Assembly: GCF_014201905.1 (NCBI RefSeq)
Contig: NZ_JACHFM010000002.1
Span: 1,178,001-1,242,000 of the forward strand
Source: Amaricoccus macauensis
GTDB lineage: Bacteria > Pseudomonadota > Alphaproteobacteria > Rhodobacterales > Rhodobacteraceae
Direction of reading: 5' to 3'
Length of the DNA stretch: 64,000 nt
Both the position numbers and the translations under genes were made by a program. Shown here piece after piece: positions 53,659-61,618 of this stretch (position 1 is the stretch's first letter; each line of letters starts with the position of its first letter). The notes beneath the pieces were generated by a model, which saw only the letters and a program-made list of their open reading frames with translations, did no database searches and was not told the DNA's origin.

Positions 53659-54468
53659 GTGAAGCATTGGAATGCCCTCGCTGCCATCGCCGTGGCCGTC
53701 GCCTGCCTGTCGACCCCGGCGCATGCGGACAAGCTCGACGACATCATCTCCTCAGGAACGCTGCGCTGCGCGGTGGTGCTCGACTTCCCGCCGATGGGCT
53801 CGCGTGACGCGGACAACAATCCGATCGGCTTCGACGTCGACTACTGCAACGACCTCGCCAAGGCGCTCGGCGTCACCGCCGAGATCGTCGAGACCCCCTT
53901 CCCCGAGCGCATCCCCGCGCTGATGAGCGGGCAGGTGGATGTGGGCGTCGCCTCGACCTCCGACACGCTCGAGCGCGCCAAGACGGTCGGCTTCTCGGTC
54001 CCCTACTTCGCCTTCGAGATGGTCGTCACCGCCAGCGACAAGTCCGGCATCAAGTCCTTCGACGACATGAAGGGCAAGACGGTCGGCGCCACCGCCGGCA
54101 CCTTCGAGGCGATCGCCTTGGAGAAGCAGGTGACAGAGTGGGGCGCGGGTGAGTTCCGGCCGTACCAGACCCAGGCGGACGTCTTCCTCGCCCTGAGCCA
54201 GGGCCAGCTTGACGCCACGGTCTCCACCTCGACGGTCGCCCAGGCCAACGTCAAGACCGGCAACTATCCCGGCATCGCCGTGGTCGGCAAGGCGCCCTTC
54301 GACATCGACTACGTGGCGCTCTTCACCAACCGCGACGAGTACGGCTTCATCAACTATCTCAACCTCTTCGTGAACCAGCAGGTCCGCACCGGCCGCTATG
54401 CCGAGCTCTTCGAGAAGTGGGTGGGCGGCGAGGTGCCGAGCCTGACCGTCCCGAACGCCTACCGCTGA
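53659..54468 (+). CDS. Polar amino acid ABC transporter, substrate-binding protein
   Basis: A GTG start with AAGGAGG six bases upstream gives 269 residues. The signal peptide ends at TPAHA near residue 22. The mature protein begins DKLDDIISSGTLRCAVVLDFPPMG, the standard start of family 3 solute-binding proteins. NPIGFDVDYCNDLAKALG and the ligand-binding Arg in TLERAKTVGFS follow. It feeds the two HisM/GlnP-type permeases and the ATPase downstream. The locus suggests a hydroxyproline- or proline-like ligand. Confidence 0.94.
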   Translation: MKHWNALAAIAVAVACLSTPAHADKLDDIISSGTLRCAVVLDFPPMGSRDADNNPIGFDVDYCNDLAKALGVTAEIVETPFPERIPALMSGQVDVGVASTSDTLERAKTVGFSVPYFAFEMVVTASDKSGIKSFDDMKGKTVGATAGTFEAIALEKQVTEWGAGEFRPYQTQADVFLALSQGQLDATVSTSTVAQANVKTGNYPGIAVVGKAPFDIDYVALFTNRDEYGFINYLNLFVNQQVRTGRYAELFEKWVGGEVPSLTVPNAYR

Positions 54469-54479
54469 TCCCGCCCGAG

Positions 54480-54502
54480 CGGAGGGCGTGGCGCGCCCTC
54501 CG
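54480..54502 (+). terminator. Hairpin between binding-protein and permease genes
   Basis: CGGAGGGCG at 54480-54488 pairs perfectly with CGCCCTCCG at 54494-54502 over a five-base loop, nine bases past the stop and 36 bases before the permease start. Such hairpins often cause partial termination, giving more binding protein than permease. Confidence 0.6.
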
Positions 54503-54537
54503 TCTTCCCGTCGCACTGTGAAGAGGCGGTCCCCCCA

Positions 54538-55203
54538 ATGTTCTCCTACAAGTTCCAGTGGAACCAGGCCTTCGCCAGGCTGCCCCAGATGCTGGACGGC
54601 GCGCTGATCACGATGCAGATCGCCATCCTGTCCATGGTCCTCGGCATCCTGCTCGCGATCGTGCTCACTGTCTTCCGCCGCTCCGGCAGCCGGGTCCTCT
54701 CAGGGATCGCGACGAGCTGGGTCGAGATCGCGCGCAACACGCCCGCGCTCTTCCAGATCTACATGGCGCATTTCGGCGTGGCGACCTTCGGGATCCATTT
54801 CAACCCGTTCACCTCGCTCCTGATCGGCATCACCTTCAACAACGCAGGCTATCTCGCCGAGAACTTCCGCGGCGCCCTGAAGGCGATCCCCGAGACCCAG
54901 ACCCGCGCCGGCCGCTCGCTCGGGATGACGTCGAACCAGGCGTTCGGCTACATCATGCTGCCGCAGATGCTGCGCATCGCCTTCCTGCCGATGACGAACC
55001 AGATGGTCTGGGCGATCCTGATGACCTCGCTCGGCGTCACCGTGGGCATGAGCACCGACCTCTACGGCGTCACCCAGGCGCTGAACGCGCTCACCTTCCG
55101 CACCTTCGAGCTCTTCGCCCTCGCGGGGGTGGTGTTCTACGTGATCGTCAAGCTCATCCAGTTCGCGGCACGGCTCATCGCCATGCGCCTGTTCCGGTAC
55201 TGA
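54538..55203 (+). CDS. Polar amino acid ABC transporter, permease 1
   Basis: The product is 221 residues with five or six membrane helices. The His/Glu/Gln/Arg-type permease pattern is present: LDGALITMQIAILSMVLGILLAIVL at the start, then WVEIARNTPALFQIYM, and the EAA loop ETQTRAGRSLGMTSNQAFGYIMLPQMLR. It pairs with the second permease twelve bases downstream to form the channel. Confidence 0.94.
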   Translation: MFSYKFQWNQAFARLPQMLDGALITMQIAILSMVLGILLAIVLTVFRRSGSRVLSGIATSWVEIARNTPALFQIYMAHFGVATFGIHFNPFTSLLIGITFNNAGYLAENFRGALKAIPETQTRAGRSLGMTSNQAFGYIMLPQMLRIAFLPMTNQMVWAILMTSLGVTVGMSTDLYGVTQALNALTFRTFELFALAGVVFYVIVKLIQFAARLIAMRLFRY

Positions 55204-55214
55204 GGGGAAGAGAG

Positions 55215-55868
55215 ATGTTCGACACCGCCCTCACCTCCTCGGACTTCCTGTTCCTCGCGCGCGGCGCGGGAATGACCCTGCTCGTCACCGCGATCTCGGT
55301 CGTGCTCGGCACCTGTCTCGGCATTGCCTGCGGCATCTTCCGCTTCCAGGTCGGCCCGTGGTGGGCCGCGCCGATGACCTTCCTGCTCGACATCTTCCGC
55401 TCGATCCCGCTGCTGATCCAGCTCGTGCTGGTCAACGCCTTCCTCGGCATGGTGCTGAAGCTGAAGATCTCGGGCTTCTCCGTCGCCTGCGGCGTGCTGA
55501 CCCTCTATACCGCCGCCTATTGCGCCGAGATCGTGCGTGGCGCCATCGAGGCGGTGCCCGGAACAACCCGGCGCGCGGCGCGCTCGCTGGGGCTCACATG
55601 GTGGCAGGACATGACCAGCATCGTCCTGCCGCTCGCCACCCGAGTGGCGCTGCCCTCGTGGATCGGCCTCGCGCTCGGGGTGATGAAGGACTCCGCGCTC
55701 GTCTATATCGTGCAGGTGACGGAGCTTCTGAAGGCGACCCAGATCCTCATCACCCGACTGCAGGAACCGTTGCTCCTCCTGATGATCTGCGGCCTGTTCT
55801 ACTTCGTCATCAGCTTTCCCCTCGCCCGCCTCGGCGGTTACCTCGAAAGGCGGTGGTCCAATGATTGA
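55215..55868 (+). CDS. Polar amino acid ABC transporter, permease 2
   Basis: ATG 55215 behind GAGGGGAAGAG gives 217 residues with five membrane helices. The family pattern repeats: GAGMTLLVTAISVVLGTCLGIACG, then FLLDIFRSIPLLIQLVLVNAFL, and the EAA loop VPGTTRRAARSLGLTWWQDMTSIVLPLA. Its last codons overlap the ATPase start by eight bases, which shows coupled translation. Confidence 0.94.
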   Translation: MFDTALTSSDFLFLARGAGMTLLVTAISVVLGTCLGIACGIFRFQVGPWWAAPMTFLLDIFRSIPLLIQLVLVNAFLGMVLKLKISGFSVACGVLTLYTAAYCAEIVRGAIEAVPGTTRRAARSLGLTWWQDMTSIVLPLATRVALPSWIGLALGVMKDSALVYIVQVTELLKATQILITRLQEPLLLLMICGLFYFVISFPLARLGGYLERRWSND

Positions 55869-56583
55869 GATCGAGAAGGTCCACAAGTCCTTCGGCCAGC
55901 TGAAGGTCCTGAAAGGGATCGACCTCAGGGTGGCGAAGGGCGAGGTCCTGAGCGTGATCGGCGGCTCGGGATCGGGCAAGTCGACGCTGCTCACCTGCAT
56001 CAACGGGCTCGAGCCGATCGACTCCGGGCGCATCCTCGTCGACGGCACCGAGGTCCATGCGAAATCCACCGACCTCAACAAGCTGCGCCGCAAGATCGGC
56101 ATCGTCTTCCAGCAGTGGAACGCCTTCCCGCACCTGACGGTGGTCGAGAACGTCATGCTCGCGCAGCGCAAGGTGCTCGGCCGCTCGAAGCCCGAGGCGG
56201 AAGCCGAGGCCGTGCGCCAGTTGAGCCACGTCGGCCTCGGCGACAAGCTCAAGGTCTATCCGTCGCGCCTGTCGGGCGGCCAGCAACAGCGCATGGCGAT
56301 CGCGCGGGCGCTCGCGATGTCACCGCACTACATGCTCTTCGACGAGGTGACCTCCGCGCTTGACCCGCAGCTCGTCGGTGAGGTGCTCGACACCCTGCGG
56401 ATGCTGGCGGCCGAGGGCATGACGATGATCTGCGTCACCCACGAGATGAAGTTCGCCCGCGAGGTCTCCGACCGCGTCGCCTTCTTCCACAAGGGAGTCA
56501 TGGCCGAGATTGCCGCCCCTGCGGAACTCTTCGGCGCGCCGAAAAGCGAGGAACTGCGCGCCTTCCTCTCGGCGACGCACTGA
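55861..56583 (+). CDS. Polar amino acid ABC transporter, ATPase
   Basis: The product is 240 residues, normal for GlnQ/HisP-type proteins. Walker A is GGSGSGKST near residue 36, the signature is LSGGQQQRMAIARALA, Walker B is MLFDEVTSALDPQ and the switch His is in CVTHEMKFAREV. It drives the two permeases just upstream. The downstream DadA-like oxidase begins four bases after the stop, so transport and catabolism share a transcript. Confidence 0.95.
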   Translation: MIEIEKVHKSFGQLKVLKGIDLRVAKGEVLSVIGGSGSGKSTLLTCINGLEPIDSGRILVDGTEVHAKSTDLNKLRRKIGIVFQQWNAFPHLTVVENVMLAQRKVLGRSKPEAEAEAVRQLSHVGLGDKLKVYPSRLSGGQQQRMAIARALAMSPHYMLFDEVTSALDPQLVGEVLDTLRMLAAEGMTMICVTHEMKFAREVSDRVAFFHKGVMAEIAAPAELFGAPKSEELRAFLSATH

Positions 56584-56587
56584 CGGC

Positions 56588-57832
56588 ATGACGAAACCGG
56601 CGTCTGTGATCGTGATCGGCGCGGGCGTCATAGGCCTGTCCGCGGCGCTCGCCCTGCGCGAGCGGGGGCTCGGCGTGACCGTGCTCGACCGTGAGGGACC
56701 GGCGGCGGGCGCCTCGGCGGGCAATGCCGGAGCGTTTGCCTTCTCCGACATCCTGCCGCTCGCCTCGCCCGGCATCCTGCGCAAGGCGCCGAAGTGGCTG
56801 CTCGACCCGCTCGGGCCGCTCAGCGTGCCGCCGGCCTACGCACTGCGGATCGCGCCCTGGATGCTCCGCTTCGCGCGCGCCTGCGCGCCCGCGCGGGTCG
56901 CCGCGGCAACCGCGGCGCAGACTGGGCTCATGGACCTCTCGAAGGCCGAGCTCGAGCCGTTCCTTGCCGCCACCGGCACAGCCGACATGCTGCGCAAGGA
57001 GGGCAACCTCCAGGTCTACGAGTCCCGCGCCGAGTTCGACGCATCGCTCCCGGGCTGGGCCGCGCGCGAGGCGCACGGCATCTCGTTCCGCCACATGACC
57101 GCGGACGAAATGGCGGAGATCCAGCCGGGCATTGCGCCGCGCTTCACCCACGGTACCTTCACGTCCGACTGGTTTTCGATCGCCGACCCGAAGCTCTTCA
57201 CCCTCGCGCTGGCGGACCGGCTCCGCAGGGCCGGCGGCGCGATCGAACGGGCCGAGGTCGTGGCGCTGCGGCCGGCCAACGGTGGCGTCGAGGTCCGCAT
57301 GAGCGATGGGGCCGTCCGAACCGCCGCGCACGTCGTGCTCGCGGCCGGCGCCTTCTCGCACCAGCTCGCCGCGACCCTCGGCGAAAGGATCCCGCTCGAG
57401 ACCGAACGCGGCTACAACACCACCCTGCCCGTCGGCGCCTTCGACCTCCGCACACAACTCACCTTCGGTGGCCATGGCTTCGTCGTGACGCGGCTTTCCA
57501 CCGGCATCCGCGTCGGCGGCGCGGTCGAGCTCGGCGGGCTCGACCTGCCGCCGAACTTCCGGCGGTCCGAGGCCATGTTGCGCAAGGCGCGTGACTTCCT
57601 GCCCGGACTGAACCCGCAGGGCGGCGCGCAGTGGATGGGGTTTCGCCCGTCGATGCCCGACAGCCTGCCCGCCATCGGCCCGGCCCGCGCCACGCCGCGC
57701 GTCACCTACGCCTTCGGCCACGGCCACCTCGGCCTGACCCAATCAGCGGGCACCGCGCGGCTGGTCGCCGATCTCGTGACGGGGGCGGCCCCCGCGCTCG
57801 ACCTCGCGCCCTTCTCGGCTTCCCGGTTCTGA
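56588..57832 (+). CDS. DadA-like FAD-dependent D-amino acid oxidase/dehydrogenase
   Basis: The product is 414 residues. The FAD motif VIVIGAGVIGLSAALALRER is at residues 7-26 with the acidic end of strand 2 at LDRE. GASAGNAGAFAFSDILPLASPG matches the start of DadA/DAAO-like flavoproteins. The C-terminal WMGFRPSMPDSLPAIGPA and FGHGHLGLTQSAGTA are the expected FAD-contact segments. With an epimerase as the next gene, the likely role is oxidation of D-hydroxyproline (cis-4-hydroxy-D-proline) to the pyrroline. It may be a dehydrogenase passing electrons to the respiratory chain. Confidence 0.92.
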   Translation: MTKPASVIVIGAGVIGLSAALALRERGLGVTVLDREGPAAGASAGNAGAFAFSDILPLASPGILRKAPKWLLDPLGPLSVPPAYALRIAPWMLRFARACAPARVAAATAAQTGLMDLSKAELEPFLAATGTADMLRKEGNLQVYESRAEFDASLPGWAAREAHGISFRHMTADEMAEIQPGIAPRFTHGTFTSDWFSIADPKLFTLALADRLRRAGGAIERAEVVALRPANGGVEVRMSDGAVRTAAHVVLAAGAFSHQLAATLGERIPLETERGYNTTLPVGAFDLRTQLTFGGHGFVVTRLSTGIRVGGAVELGGLDLPPNFRRSEAMLRKARDFLPGLNPQGGAQWMGFRPSMPDSLPAIGPARATPRVTYAFGHGHLGLTQSAGTARLVADLVTGAAPALDLAPFSASRF

Positions 57833-57890
57833 CGCCCGGCATGCGCACTCGCCTCCATCATCCCCACACGCTCCCAGAGGTCTCCCGGCC

Positions 57891-58892
57891 ATGGCCACCC
57901 ACACGTTTTCCTGTCTCGACGGTCACACCTGCGGCAATCCCGTCCGCCTCGTTTCCGGTGGCGGCCCGCGTCTCGAGGGCGCCGACATGCTGGAGAAGCG
58001 GGCGCACTTCCTGCGGGACTACGACTGGATCCGCACCGGCCTGATGTTCGAGCCGCGCGGCCACGACATGATGTCCGGCTCGATCCTCTACCCGCCGACG
58101 CGGGACGACTGCGACGTGGCGGTGCTGTTCATCGAGACCTCGGGCTGCCTGCCGATGTGCGGTCACGGCACCATCGGCACGATCACCATGGGGATCGAGA
58201 ACGGCCTCATCACTCCCCGCGTTCCCGGCCGGCTCTCCATCGACGCGCCCGCCGGCAAGGTCGATATCACCTACCGTCAGGAAGGCCGCTTCGTCGAGGA
58301 GGTCCGCCTCACCAATGTCCCGGGCTATCTCCATGCGGAGGGGCTGACCGCAGAAGTCGAGGGTCTGGGGGAGATCGTGGTGGATGTCGCCTACGGCGGC
58401 AACTTCTACGCCATCGTCGAGCCGCAGAAGAATTTCCGCGACATGGCCGACCACACCGCCGGGGAGCTGATCGGCTGGTCACCGAAGCTGCGCGCCGCGC
58501 TGAATGCGAAGTACGAGTTCGCCCACCCCGAGCACCCGGCGATCAACGGGTTGAGCCATATCCTCTGGACCGGGGCGCCGGTCACCGAAGGCGCCCACGC
58601 GCGCAACGCCGTGTTCTACGGCAACAAGGCCATCGACCGCTCCCCCTGCGGCACCGGCACGTCCGCGCGCATGGCCCACCTCGCGGCAAAGGGAAAGCTC
58701 GGCGTCGGCGACGAGTTCTGGCACGAGAGCATCATCGGTTCGATCTTCAAGGGCCGGGTCGAGGCGGCGACCACGGTCGCGGGCCGCCCCGCGATCATCC
58801 CCTCGGTCGCCGGGTGGGCGCGGCAGACCGGGATCAACACGATCTTCATCGACGACCGCGACCCCTTCGCCCACGGGTTCGTCGTGAAGTAG
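57891..58892 (+). CDS. Proline racemase-family epimerase, likely 4-hydroxyproline 2-epimerase
   Basis: The product is 333 residues. Both catalytic cysteines are present: Cys90 in PMCGHGTIG and Cys253 in SPCGTGTSA. Two cysteines mark racemases/epimerases, whereas trans-3-hydroxyproline dehydratases have a Thr in place of the second or first cysteine. The start THTFSCLDGHTCGNPVRLV is typical of bacterial 4-hydroxyproline epimerases. It turns trans-4-hydroxy-L-proline into the cis-D form for the oxidase upstream. The transporter, oxidase and deaminase in the same locus support this over proline racemisation. Confidence 0.92.
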   Translation: MATHTFSCLDGHTCGNPVRLVSGGGPRLEGADMLEKRAHFLRDYDWIRTGLMFEPRGHDMMSGSILYPPTRDDCDVAVLFIETSGCLPMCGHGTIGTITMGIENGLITPRVPGRLSIDAPAGKVDITYRQEGRFVEEVRLTNVPGYLHAEGLTAEVEGLGEIVVDVAYGGNFYAIVEPQKNFRDMADHTAGELIGWSPKLRAALNAKYEFAHPEHPAINGLSHILWTGAPVTEGAHARNAVFYGNKAIDRSPCGTGTSARMAHLAAKGKLGVGDEFWHESIIGSIFKGRVEAATTVAGRPAIIPSVAGWARQTGINTIFIDDRDPFAHGFVVK

Positions 58893-59020
58893 CCTCTCCG
58901 GCAGACCGCCTGCAACCGGAGCCGGAACGCCGGCGTTGCCGTAGGGCTGGCACGCGATACCACCGCCTCGGCAGATCGGGAAGCGCAAAGCCCGCGATGC
59001 AAGTGAGGCGGCGGCAGGGC

Positions 59021-60565
59021 ATGAACAGCGACTTCGACGTACTGGTGATCGGTGGCGGCATCATCGGTGCGACGGCCGGACATCACGCGGCCTCCGCCGG
59101 ATATGATACGCTCCTCGTCGAGCAGGACGACTACGCGTCGGCGACGAGCAGCCGGACCTCCCGCATGCAGAACTGCGGGTTCATGTATTTCATGGACCTG
59201 CATGGCGCCGGATCGCAGGTGCTCCGGGATCCGCGCCGCATCGTCTCATCACTCGAACTCGCGCGGCGGGCGATGCGCGAGCGCGCGGACTTCGTGCGGT
59301 CCTCGCCGGATCGCGTGCGCCGGTGCGAGTTCTACGTTCCATATGGCGGGACCACCGGCATCACCGGGTGGCAGATGCGGGCGGCGACCATGGCCATGCG
59401 CCTGCTCGGCGGCGCGGGGCTCTCGCTCGAGCCCGCCTTCCTGAGCGCCGGGGAGGCGCGGGTGCATCCGCTGCTGCGCATGATCGCCAGCTCCGGGGAG
59501 CTTCAGGGCGCCTTGCGCTACGTCGAATATCAGTACGTCTCGCCCGAGCGCATCGTCGTCGACACGATCGTCAGGGGACGCGAGGCCGGCCTCGACGCAC
59601 GCAATCACACGCGCCTCGTTGGTCTGAGGCGAGGGGCCGCCGGGTGGGAGGCGACGCTCGAACACGGCGGCACCACCTCCGCCATCACCGCCAGAGCGGT
59701 CATCAACGCCGCAGGTGCGTGGGTCGATGACATTACCGGCCTCGCCTCGAACCGCGCGCCGCGCCTCAACACCGGCGCGAAGGGCGTGAACCTGCTGGTG
59801 AGGCTGCCCGCGGCCGCGCGGGGTCTCGGCTTCGAGGCCGTCACCGCGCGCGGCACGCCCTTCTACCTCTTCCCCTGGGGAGAACTGCACTACATCGGGC
59901 CGGCCGATACCGCCGCGGATGCAGCGACGACCGAGTTCCGCGCGACTGACCGCGAGATCGCCGAGATCCTGTCGGACGCCAACCACTTCTTCCCCGACCT
60001 GAACCTGACGGCCTCGGACGTGCTCTACAGCTGGGCCGGTGTGAGGCCGCGCACGGCCGGGGCGAATGCACCGATGGGGACGTTCGAGGTCCGCGAGCAC
60101 GATCTCTCCGACCATGGCATGCCGGGGTTCATCGTCTTCACCGGTGGCCTCTTCATGACTCACCGGGACGCCGGCAGAAGACTCGTGCGCGCGCTCGGCC
60201 GGCACATCGCGCCGTCGCGGCCCTCGCGGACCCCGGACTACACGCTGACCAGCCAGGCCGACGAGGATCGCGTCACCGCGCTCAGCGTCCGCCGCGCCAT
60301 CGTCGATGAACAGGCGCGAGACCTCTCGGACATCCTGCGAAGACGCCTGCTGGTCGCCTGGTCCGACGACCTCGGTCTCGGCGTCGCGGAGGAAGCCTCC
60401 CGGCACGCGGCCGACGTCCTCGGCTGGGACGAAGCCGAGCGCGAGGCGCAGCTCGCCGCCTACCGCGCCGGGATCGAGCGGAGCTTCCGCCCGCGAGCAG
60501 CGGCTTCCGGCGAAGCAGACCCGAGACCGCCCAACTTCCCGGAGAGCCCCCCGAGCGGTCCTTGA
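59021..60565 (+). CDS. FAD-dependent oxidoreductase, GlpD-like
   Basis: ATG 59021 gives 514 residues; ATG 58997 is an in-frame alternative. The N-terminus is a clear FAD motif (VLVIGGGIIGATAGHHAASAG) followed by LLVEQDDYASATSSRTSR, which resembles the segment of glycerol-3-phosphate dehydrogenases. GALRYVEYQYVSPERIVVDTI and NAAGAWVDDITGL are GlpD-type segments, and YSWAGVRPRTAG matches the conserved substrate Arg region. The C-terminal 110 residues are helical as in GlpD. The start SSRTSRMQNCGFMYF differs from GlpD proper, so the substrate may be another hydroxy or amino acid. It follows the epimerase in the same direction. Confidence 0.88.
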   Translation: MNSDFDVLVIGGGIIGATAGHHAASAGYDTLLVEQDDYASATSSRTSRMQNCGFMYFMDLHGAGSQVLRDPRRIVSSLELARRAMRERADFVRSSPDRVRRCEFYVPYGGTTGITGWQMRAATMAMRLLGGAGLSLEPAFLSAGEARVHPLLRMIASSGELQGALRYVEYQYVSPERIVVDTIVRGREAGLDARNHTRLVGLRRGAAGWEATLEHGGTTSAITARAVINAAGAWVDDITGLASNRAPRLNTGAKGVNLLVRLPAAARGLGFEAVTARGTPFYLFPWGELHYIGPADTAADAATTEFRATDREIAEILSDANHFFPDLNLTASDVLYSWAGVRPRTAGANAPMGTFEVREHDLSDHGMPGFIVFTGGLFMTHRDAGRRLVRALGRHIAPSRPSRTPDYTLTSQADEDRVTALSVRRAIVDEQARDLSDILRRRLLVAWSDDLGLGVAEEASRHAADVLGWDEAEREAQLAAYRAGIERSFRPRAAASGEADPRPPNFPESPPSGP

Positions 60566-60601
60566 CGCACCGCCAGGGCTGGCTCCCGTGAGCCGCTCGC
60601 G

Positions 60602-61480
60602 TCAGGCGCCGAAGCGTGGTTCGGGGACGCCGGTCACGCCGAGGCCGGTGATGGCGAAGAGGCTGCCGCGCAGCACACCGTCTCCGGGAAAGCGGGGGAG
60701 CGGGGGTTTTGCCATCGAGGTGACGTAGAGGGTGTCGAGGTCGGGGCCGCCGAAGGCAACGCTCGTCACCTTCTTCACCGGCATCTCGATCTCGCGGTCG
60801 AGCTTGCCGTCGGGGGTGTAGCGCATCAGCTTGCCGTCGTAGACCTGCGCGTTCCAGAGGCAGCCTTCGGCATCGACGGTGGAACCGTCGGCGGCGCCGC
60901 CACGGGAGGTGTCGATCGTGGTGAACGTGCGGCGGTTCGAGACGCTGCCGGTCGTCTGGTCGTAGTCGTAGGCCCAGATCTCGCCGGACCAGCTGTCGGC
61001 GAAGTAGAAGGTATCGCCGTCCGGACTCCAGCACGGGCCGTTCGAGACGATGATGCCGGTGTCGAGGGTGTGGAGGGTGAAATCCGGGTCGAGGCGGTAG
61101 AGCGCGCCGTTCGGGCCGCTCTCCTCGGTATCCATCGAGCCCGCGATGAAGCGGCCTTGCTTGTCGACCTTGCCGTCGTTCAGGCGGTTCTCGTTGCGGC
61201 CGGGTTCCGGGTCGTGGATGAGTTCCACGTCGCCGGTTCGGAAGTCGAGGGTGTGGAAGCCGCGGGCGAGCGAGACGATGGCCCCCTGCCCGTCCTTGCG
61301 GATCGCCATCGAGCCGATCTTCTGCGGCACGTCCCACGAGCGGATCTCGCGGCCGTCGTGGGTGGCGCGGAACACCCGGCCGTCGAAGCTGTCGATCCAG
61401 TAGAGGCGCTGCTGGTCGACATCCCACAGCGGGCCCTCGCCCAGAGTGGTCTTCACGTCGACAACGACGTCGATCTTCAT
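60602..61480 (-). CDS. SMP-30/gluconolactonase-family lactonase
   Basis: ATG 61480 behind GGGAGGA gives 292 residues; a longer frame from 61552 lacks a ribosome site. It is a six-bladed propeller of the SMP-30 family. The metal ligands are the Glu of TLGEGPLWD near residue 15, the Asn of VSNGPCWSPDG and the Asp of GSTVDAEGCLWNA. NRLNDGKVDKQGRFIAGSMD is the family's central motif. Such enzymes open sugar-acid lactones, for example gluconolactone, xylonolactone or L-arabinolactone. Convergent with the GlpD-like gene, and 139 bases downstream of the cleavage enzyme on the same strand. Confidence 0.92.
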   Translation of the reverse strand: MKIDVVVDVKTTLGEGPLWDVDQQRLYWIDSFDGRVFRATHDGREIRSWDVPQKIGSMAIRKDGQGAIVSLARGFHTLDFRTGDVELIHDPEPGRNENRLNDGKVDKQGRFIAGSMDTEESGPNGALYRLDPDFTLHTLDTGIIVSNGPCWSPDGDTFYFADSWSGEIWAYDYDQTTGSVSNRRTFTTIDTSRGGAADGSTVDAEGCLWNAQVYDGKLMRYTPDGKLDREIEMPVKKVTSVAFGGPDLDTLYVTSMAKPPLPRFPGDGVLRGSLFAITGLGVTGVPEPRFGA

Positions 61481-61512
61481 GGGTCTTCCTCCCGGTTCCG
61501 ATGGTTCCCCGC

Positions 61513-61547
61513 ATCCCCGCTCTGCCCAAGTCTCGCGGAGCGGGGAT
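61513..61547 (-). terminator. Hairpin between cleavage-enzyme and lactonase genes
   Basis: ATCCCCGCTC at 61513-61522 pairs perfectly with GAGCGGGGAT at 61538-61547 over a 15-base loop. It lies about 70 bases past the cleavage-enzyme stop and 33 bases before the lactonase start. It could end the upstream operon or act in the lactonase leader. Confidence 0.5.
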
Positions 61548-61618
61548 ATCATTTTGAATCAATCGCCTATCACTTGACGTCAGCCCGGTCCCAATCGGGA
61601 TGCACGGCTGCGCGGACC

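Noticed and set aside
57891-58892. trans-3-Hydroxy-L-proline dehydratase as the function of the proline-racemase-family gene
   Set aside because: That activity goes with loss of one catalytic cysteine. Both Cys90 and Cys253 are present, so an epimerase or racemase is expected.
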